From UBA1715 sp964346725 (lineage in GTDB: Bacteria > Bacteroidota > Bacteroidia > Bacteroidales > UBA1715), in NCBI GenBank assembly GCA_964346725.1, contig CAYFVM010000038.1, positions 1 to 9,648 on the forward strand: DNA of 9,648 nt, written 5' to 3'. The notes below the pieces were generated by a model that worked only from the letters and a program-made list of their open reading frames with translations, did not search any database and was not told where the DNA came from. Position numbers and translations under genes: made by a program. This document shows positions 5,681 through 9,648 of the stretch, piece by piece (the stretch's first letter is position 1; each line of letters begins with the position of its first letter).

Positions 5681-6877
5681 TTAGTTGATTTTAGAGAAAA
5701 TACATGAAGAATCATTTCCACCAAATCCAAACGAGTTGTTCATGATATGCTTCATTGGTTTGTGTTTTGTTTTGGTGACCGGAACGGTGGCAACTTCTTC
5801 CATAGGTTCGGAGAAATTGAGTGTGGGGGGTACAAAATCATGTTGCAACGCAAGTATAGAAATAACCGATTCAACGCCTCCTGCAGCACTTGTAGTGTGG
5901 CCGGTGTAGGCTTTTGTTGATGAAAAATCGGGAACTTGTTCGCCAAATACTCGTGTAAGTGCAATACCTTCCGTCTCGTCATTGTTTGGTGTTCCGGTGC
6001 CGTGCACGTTTATGTAGTCAATCTCGGTGGGTGACATTTGCGCATCGGTAAGTGCTCCTTGCATAGCCAAATATGCTCCTTGTCCGTCAGGTGATGATGC
6101 TGTTTGGTGAAATGCATCGCACGCATTTGCGTAGCCACCTAATTCGCAGAGCGGAGTGATGCCACGTTTTTTTGCTGCGTCTTCTTTTTCTATCACCAAA
6201 TAAGCCGCGCCTTCACCTAAGTTTAGTCCTGCGCGATTTCGTGAGAATGGTTTGCACGGTTCTCTATCCAAAATCATGAGGGTGTTGAAACCATTGAGAT
6301 GAAATTTGCTTAAACACTCAGTGCCGCCAACTACAACAGCATCAACTTTGCCTGCTTTTATAAGATTTGCTCCAAGAATTATGGCATTGATAGCCGACGA
6401 ACACGCAGTAGAAATGGTGTAGGTGGTGTCAAATATGTTGAAGTAGTCGGCAACTTGGTCTGTGCCGGCTCCACAATCATGCGCCGCAATGTATTCCGAG
6501 TGATTATTGTTTTCAAGAAAATCGTTGTAATACAATTCGCTTTTCTCCATGCCACCAACGGTTGTGCCGTTAATGAACGCAATTCGTTCCGGTTTGTGTT
6601 CGGTGAGTTTTGCTTGTTCAATTGCTTCTTTCGCAGCAATAATAGCCATGAGTGGTGTACGGGTAATTAATTGTTCCTGAGGAATTTGCAATAGCTGCTT
6701 CATTTCGGCATCGGAAAGAGGAACCTCCGAAACCGGAATATCGGTGTGCATAGTTTGCAGATATTGAATGGTACTCACCGCCGATTTTTCGGCAAGCAAG
6801 GCATTCAATGTTTTTTCTTTTCCTATTCCTAAGCCCGAAATGATGCCCATTCCGGAAACAACCAATCCGCTACTCAT
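5681..6877 (-). CDS. Beta-ketoacyl-ACP synthase (FabF-type, catalytic)
   Basis: A full-length 398-residue type II ketosynthase. The catalytic triad is intact: Cys159 in TISTACSSAINA, His292 in INVHGTGTPNND and His327 in YTGHTTSAAGG, plus the C-terminal glycine-rich NNSFGFGGND (380-389). It would perform decarboxylative Claisen condensation of malonyl-ACP onto an acyl primer on ACP in the cytoplasm. Lying between the ACP gene (9 bp gap) and the Cys-less CLF-like gene (2 bp gap), it is the probable catalytic half of a KS/CLF heterodimer, like ApeO with ApeC. It is not the housekeeping fabF by context: the ACP is distinct and no fabD/fabG is adjacent. Confidence 0.92.
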   Translation of the reverse strand: MSSGLVVSGMGIISGLGIGKEKTLNALLAEKSAVSTIQYLQTMHTDIPVSEVPLSDAEMKQLLQIPQEQLITRTPLMAIIAAKEAIEQAKLTEHKPERIAFINGTTVGGMEKSELYYNDFLENNNHSEYIAAHDCGAGTDQVADYFNIFDTTYTISTACSSAINAIILGANLIKAGKVDAVVVGGTECLSKFHLNGFNTLMILDREPCKPFSRNRAGLNLGEGAAYLVIEKEDAAKKRGITPLCELGGYANACDAFHQTASSPDGQGAYLAMQGALTDAQMSPTEIDYINVHGTGTPNNDETEGIALTRVFGEQVPDFSSTKAYTGHTTSAAGGVESVISILALQHDFVPPTLNFSEPMEEVATVPVTKTKHKPMKHIMNNSFGFGGNDSSCIFSKIN

Positions 6878-6886
6878 AGAAAGAAG

Positions 6887-7144
6887 TTATTTCGTTCTAT
6901 TTGCTTGAATGTATTCAGCCATCACACGGATTGACTTAAAGATTTCTTTTCCTTTATCAGAATTTTCAATCTTTATACCGTAGTTTTTCTGCATCAACAT
7001 CATAAGTTCCAATGCATCAATTGAATCGAGGCCTAAACCTTCGCCAAACAAAGGAGCATCAGAGTCAATGTCTTCTGGTGTAATTTCTTCCAAATTCAAA
7101 ACTTCAATAATTTCTTTCTTTAATTCTAAGATCAAATTTTCCAT
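6887..7144 (-). CDS. Acyl carrier protein (cluster-specific)
   Basis: An 85-residue acidic acyl carrier protein. The phosphopantetheine attachment motif reads GLDSIDALEL, with Ser41 as the predicted attachment site, preceded by PLFGEGLGLD as in ApeE/ApeF-like carriers. Acidic helix II (DSIDALELMMLMQ) and the following KNYGIKIE segment are typical ketosynthase-docking elements. It would carry the growing acyl or polyene chain between the two ketosynthases and the dehydratase encoded in the same operon. The DSID variant of the usual DSLD/DSLE motif, the context and the sequence argue for a dedicated carrier and not housekeeping AcpP. A 5-bp gap separates it from the preceding gene. Confidence 0.93.
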   Translation of the reverse strand: MENLILELKKEIIEVLNLEEITPEDIDSDAPLFGEGLGLDSIDALELMMLMQKNYGIKIENSDKGKEIFKSIRVMAEYIQANRTK

Positions 7145-7149
7145 TTTAA

Positions 7150-7761
7150 TCAGTAATATAAGTTATGTACATTATTAGTATTCAATTCAATAGCACCATT
7201 GCCGTTGCGCATAATGTAAAGAAAAAGCACATCGCAATTTCCTTCAAAATATTCTACCCAACCGCATAGGCACGCATTTACAGAAGGGTCGCAAAACGCA
7301 TCTTTAGCAAAGGAACAAATTTTTTGTGGATTAAATGATTCCATTACGTAAAAAGAAGTTTCGCCCATAGTTTTGTTGCGAATGGCTATTTCGCCCGTGA
7401 CTATGTTTGCCAAGGTATAAACAAAAACTGCCGGACTCGGAAAATAGTTGTCGGCATGTTGTATTGTTTGCTGATATTGGCAATCGTCGTCGAGTGAGGA
7501 GCTGCGGTTGCAACACACCACCGAAACGTCTTCTTTAAGAATGGTCTTGTCAAAATCAACATCATGTAGCGCAAGCTCGGCTCCCAAAAATCCGCATTTC
7601 GCAAGATTATCCATCTTGAAAAACTTTGGATACATAATTTCTAACGAGTGGTATATGTTTGTAAGCCATGAACCTTCACTGCTTGGTACGTCCCATCTTT
7701 TCCCGTTCACTATAACGGAATTGTTGGTTATTCGGCAATATGACGCAATAGTTTCACTCAT
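7150..7761 (-). CDS. Short ketosynthase-fold protein without active-site Cys
   Basis: A 203-residue protein that I read as a shortened, non-catalytic ketosynthase/thiolase-fold homologue of the kind found in Bacteroidetes flexirubin or aryl polyene clusters. Conserved-looking segments: FFKMDNLAKCGFLGAELAL (47-65), NRSSSLDDDCQY (85-96), YFPSPAVFVYTLANIVTGEIA (106-126, the nucleophile-elbow region), RNKTMGETSFYV (128-139) and a terminal GWVEYFEG (167-174). Where a ketosynthase has T-A-C-S-S the protein reads T-L-A-N-I, so Ala118 replaces the Cys. The His-containing second half of a ketosynthase is absent. It probably acts as a structural or partner subunit of the adjacent ketosynthase (1 bp gap). 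It could also be a separate thiolase-fold scaffold. Assignment is by pattern recognition. Confidence 0.6.
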   Translation of the reverse strand: MSETIASYCRITNNSVIVNGKRWDVPSSEGSWLTNIYHSLEIMYPKFFKMDNLAKCGFLGAELALHDVDFDKTILKEDVSVVCCNRSSSLDDDCQYQQTIQHADNYFPSPAVFVYTLANIVTGEIAIRNKTMGETSFYVMESFNPQKICSFAKDAFCDPSVNACLCGWVEYFEGNCDVLFLYIMRNGNGAIELNTNNVHNLYY

Positions 7762-7762
7762 G

Positions 7763-8953
7763 TTAGTCTATTGTTTTTGTAAACAAAAGTGCCGCGTTGC
7801 TGCCTCCAAAACCCGAAAGTATTTTGAGAAATTGTTGTTTTGAGCAAGATTCATTTTCTAGTGTTACAGCAATTGGCGTAACGGTTCCTGGAGTGCTTAC
7901 GTTGTTGGTTTTGAGCACCGTATTGTCTACTATGGCACGTGACGAAATAATTGATTCCAAAACTCCTGCCGCACCAAGCGTGTGCCCAAAGAATCCCTTG
8001 AGGCTATTAATAGGGCAGTGTTGCAAGTTTGCACTCGTAAGAGCCAGCGATTCCATGTCATCATTATAGGCGGTAGCTGTGCCATGAGCATTGACAAACG
8101 CAATAGCGTTTGCAGTGGTGTTGCTCAACGCCTTCTTTATTGCCAAATATAATCCTGCACCAGTGCGTGAAGGTCCTGATATGTGGTTTGCATCGTTTGC
8201 CATACTTCCGGCTGATAATACAATGGAATTTTTAGGAAGTGGTTTTTCGGTGTATCCGTATATAATAGTTGCTGCGGCTTCACCTAGGTTGAGCCCGCAA
8301 CGGTTTTGGTCGTATGGTTTACACAGTTTTGGCGACAATGCTTTGAACGATTGAAATCCCGAAACGACAAACTTTGAAAGCATGTCGGCACCGATAACTA
8401 TTGCGTAGTCGTATGTTTTGCATTCGAGGAGTCGTTTTGCGGTAATTTGTGCTGAAGCGCCAGAAATGCACGCATTTGAAATTATAAACGGTTCGTTTGG
8501 ATTGCCGAAAAATTGAGCAATCAACTGAGCAGAACGCCACAAGTGAATTCGTTCCGGCTCATAGCCCTCGCTATCTTCGAGCAAATGCACGTTGCCTTTT
8601 GTCGTTGAAAGTATAAAAATAACGTTCTCAGATGCAGGGTTTATGTCAGTTTGTTGCAGAGCGTTGTATGCAGAAAGAATTGCTGCTTGTTCAAAATTCG
8701 TGTAACGGCCGTTTTTGCTATTGATGGCCGAAAACGCATCGTTAAGTTTTTCGCTGTCTATAATAGAGCCCACAAAGGGTTCCGGCAAGCCATATAACGA
8801 ATGATACAAGGCAAGTTTTGTTTTACCGGCTTTTACCGCAGCGTAATTCTCGGCTGACGAAAAACCTAATGGTGAAATAATGTTATGCGCAATAGAATGT
8901 ATCACTCGTTCTTTGTTTATCGCAAATTTCGTCAAAAACTTGGAGATTATCAA
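7763..8953 (-). CDS. Beta-ketoacyl-ACP synthase, first gene of the operon
   Basis: A 396-residue type II ketosynthase with an intact triad: Cys162 in ISNACISGASA, His290 in VNAHGTATAYND and His324 in GFFGHTLGAAG, and a C-terminal SGFGGSNAA. The middle also keeps GADMLSKFVVSGF and KPYDQNRCGLNLGEAAA. The ketosynthase fold starts at VIHSIAHNIISPLG (residue 17), so a GTG start at 8905 is a real alternative to ATG 8953, and I keep the longer form only provisionally. It differs clearly from the second ketosynthase (NACISG against TACSSA) and may handle a different primer or step, as ApeR and ApeO do in aryl polyene synthesis. A minus-strand -7 element lies at 9017-9010, about 56 bp upstream. Confidence 0.88.
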   Translation of the reverse strand: MIISKFLTKFAINKERVIHSIAHNIISPLGFSSAENYAAVKAGKTKLALYHSLYGLPEPFVGSIIDSEKLNDAFSAINSKNGRYTNFEQAAILSAYNALQQTDINPASENVIFILSTTKGNVHLLEDSEGYEPERIHLWRSAQLIAQFFGNPNEPFIISNACISGASAQITAKRLLECKTYDYAIVIGADMLSKFVVSGFQSFKALSPKLCKPYDQNRCGLNLGEAAATIIYGYTEKPLPKNSIVLSAGSMANDANHISGPSRTGAGLYLAIKKALSNTTANAIAFVNAHGTATAYNDDMESLALTSANLQHCPINSLKGFFGHTLGAAGVLESIISSRAIVDNTVLKTNNVSTPGTVTPIAVTLENESCSKQQFLKILSGFGGSNAALLFTKTID

Positions 8954-8998
8954 AGGAATTGTGGTTATAAATACCCCGTACGGATTTGTTCTATTTTG

Positions 8999-9006
8999 TA
9001 CATTTG
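8999..9006 (+). promoter_or_regulatory. Rightward -7 promoter element upstream of the 50-codon ORF
   Basis: TACATTTG matches the Bacteroidetes -7 consensus TAnnTTTG and lies 18 bp before the ATG at 9025. No clear -33 TTG is found at the usual spacing, so this is a weak prediction. It lies in an imperfect inverted repeat (TTTGTAC 8995-9001 and GTAACAAA 9006-9013). Confidence 0.35.
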
Positions 9007-9009
9007 TAA

Positions 9010-9017
9010 CAAACCTA
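9010..9017 (-). promoter_or_regulatory. Leftward -7 promoter element for the polyene-type operon
   Basis: On the minus strand these bases read TAGGTTTG, a match to TAnnTTTG, about 56 bp upstream of the first ketosynthase ATG. It is the only such match I found between that ATG and the opposing ORF on this strand. The -33 element is not evident at the expected distance. It opposes the rightward element at 8999-9006. Confidence 0.4.
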
Positions 9018-9024
9018 AGTAATT

Positions 9025-9177
9025 ATGGGAACATTTGATTTAACATCAACGCAAGAGCAAACCGATGAACAATTGCAATCATTGATGGACGGCATTGACG
9101 AAAAAGGAAGAAGAAACTCTACGAATAAAAAAAATAGCTTTTGTAAAATGAGTGGACTGCTGAAGCAGTGTGCATAA
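9025..9177 (+). CDS. 50-residue hypothetical protein, possibly truncated by the IS element
   Basis: A short ORF starting MGTFDLTSTQEQTDEQ and ending LLKQCA, with a TAA at 9175-9177. I do not recognise it. The first 28 residues are acidic and Gln-rich, and the following region is basic (GRRNSTNKKN). It has no signal peptide or membrane helix. A -7-like element lies at 8999-9006. The stop falls 2 bp before the inferred left end of the IS3 remnant, so this may be the 5' stub of a longer gene cut by the insertion, or of one whose frame was altered at the A8 run (9127-9134). Coding is uncertain because the ORF is short and no homologue is known to me. Confidence 0.35.
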   Translation: MGTFDLTSTQEQTDEQLQSLMDGIDEKGRRNSTNKKNSFCKMSGLLKQCA

Positions 9178-9179
9178 AT

Positions 9180-9648
9180 TGTAGCCTTCCCTAAAAATCG
9201 GACGGAGTATAATTAGACAAAAGTGATAAATTTGTTTAATTAAAAGTGTTATGAAAAAGAAAGCACATAGTGAAAGAGAAATGGTACGTGCAGTAAAATC
9301 ATTGGAAAGTGGCGTATCGGCAGAATTAGTAAGTAGGGAATTTGGAATCACAAGAAAGTTTACCGTGTGTACAAGTCAATGCATTATGAAAAAAGAAGGA
9401 CATTGAAGCGGCGATTGCCAGCACGAGTAAAGAATCCACTGGAGATGCCAGAAGAGCCGAATTGTACATGGTCTATTGACTTTGTGAGTGATGCCTTGGA
9501 GTGAGGAAGGAAATTTAGAGTGTTGAATATTATAGATGATTATGGAAGAATGGCCGTAGCGCAAGAAATAACGATGCCAGCAGATCGTGTAATAAAGCTC
9601 CTAGAAAAGACGATATGGATACATGGGAAACCATGCAACATACGGTGT
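9180..9648 (+). mobile_element. IS3-family insertion sequence remnant, cut by the window edge
   Basis: Left part of an IS3-family element. The proposed left terminus begins TGTAGCCTTCCCTAAAAATC at 9180, with the TG start and the CCCTAAAA block familiar from IS3-type ends, and about 70 bp separate it from the transposase start at 9251. The transposase is broken (see the pseudogene entry), so the copy should be unable to move by itself. The right end and the target duplication are outside the window, so the left boundary is inferred from position and composition only. Confidence 0.7.
9251..9648 (+). pseudogene. Degraded IS3-family transposase (orfA joined to orfB by internal deletion)
   Basis: From ATG 9251 the frame reads an orfA-like start (MKKKAHSEREMVRAVKSLES, then VSREFGITRK), the helix-turn-helix of IS3 transposases, and stops at 9404-9406. 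In the -1 frame from about 9343 the sequence reads WNHKKVYRVYKSMHYEKRR, then KRRLPARVKNPLEMP, WSIDFVSDALE and FRVLNIIDDYGRMAVAQEI, which is the rve/DDE integrase core of orfB with the first two Asp (SIDF, IIDDY). The C-terminal part of orfA and the N-terminal part of orfB are missing, so several hundred bases were lost. An in-frame TGA at 9493-9495 after DALE further breaks orfB. The remaining reading (WIHGKPCNIR) runs to the window edge, before the third acidic residue. Confidence 0.88.

Noticed and set aside
7150..7761. Truncated, decaying ketosynthase pseudogene
   Set aside because: It has a clean start and stop, tight coupling on both sides and coherent conserved-looking blocks, so a genuine short family member is more likely.
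9159..9172. ACTGC-TGAA-GCAGT hairpin as terminator of the 50-codon ORF
   Set aside because: The stem is 5 bp, inside the ORF, and no T-run follows.
9079..9564. Minus-strand open frames opposite the IS remnant
   Set aside because: They are antisense to recognisable transposase sequence and show no family motifs.

Overview
The window looks like a metagenome-type contig from a Bacteroidetes (probably Bacteroidales) bacterium. The evidence is AT-rich sequence, promoter -7 elements of the TAnnTTTG type, few purine-rich ribosome binding sites, an outer-membrane barrel ending in Arg-Phe, and a gene set typical of the phylum. A run of exactly 100 N at 4977-5076 is a scaffolding gap, so the true length there is unknown.

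Left part (1-2928, plus strand). Positions 1-192 hold no convincing gene. A good Bacteroidetes-type promoter (193-223), overlapped by small palindromes, leads through a leader with a perfect 10-bp hairpin (299-323) into a tiny putative helix-turn-helix protein (378-557). Next come a small secreted beta-barrel-like protein (608-1102), a TerC/Alx-family membrane protein (1128-2111) and, one base later, an unusual MutY-like DNA glycosylase with no Fe-S cluster and a winged-helix-like tail (2113-2928).

Central and right part (2915-8953, minus strand). One tight operon, read right to left, resembles the aryl polyene/flexirubin family of type II polyketide/fatty-acid clusters: a catalytic ketosynthase; a short Cys-less ketosynthase-fold protein; an acyl carrier protein; a second catalytic ketosynthase; a Cys-less chain-length-factor-like protein (C-terminus lost in the N gap); a small DMT/SMR-type membrane protein (N-terminus lost in the gap); a LolA-like periplasmic carrier; a FabZ-like hotdog dehydratase; and a DPM1-like family-2 glycosyltransferase. 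Intact neighbours lie 1-9 bp apart or overlap by one base. Inferred logic: the ketosynthases with ACP and dehydratase build an acyl or polyene chain, the glycosyltransferase may act on a lipid or polyprenyl-linked sugar, and the membrane protein and LolA-like carrier may move the lipid product towards the outer membrane. No ketoreductase, AMP-dependent ligase, acyltransferase, thioesterase or MMPL exporter is in view.

Right edge (8954-9648). Two opposed -7 promoter candidates lie within 19 bp of each other. The rightward one precedes a 50-codon ORF of unknown function that stops 2 bp before what looks like the left end of an IS3-family element. That element is a remnant: orfA and orfB are joined by an internal deletion, and orfB carries an in-frame stop. 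It runs off the window.
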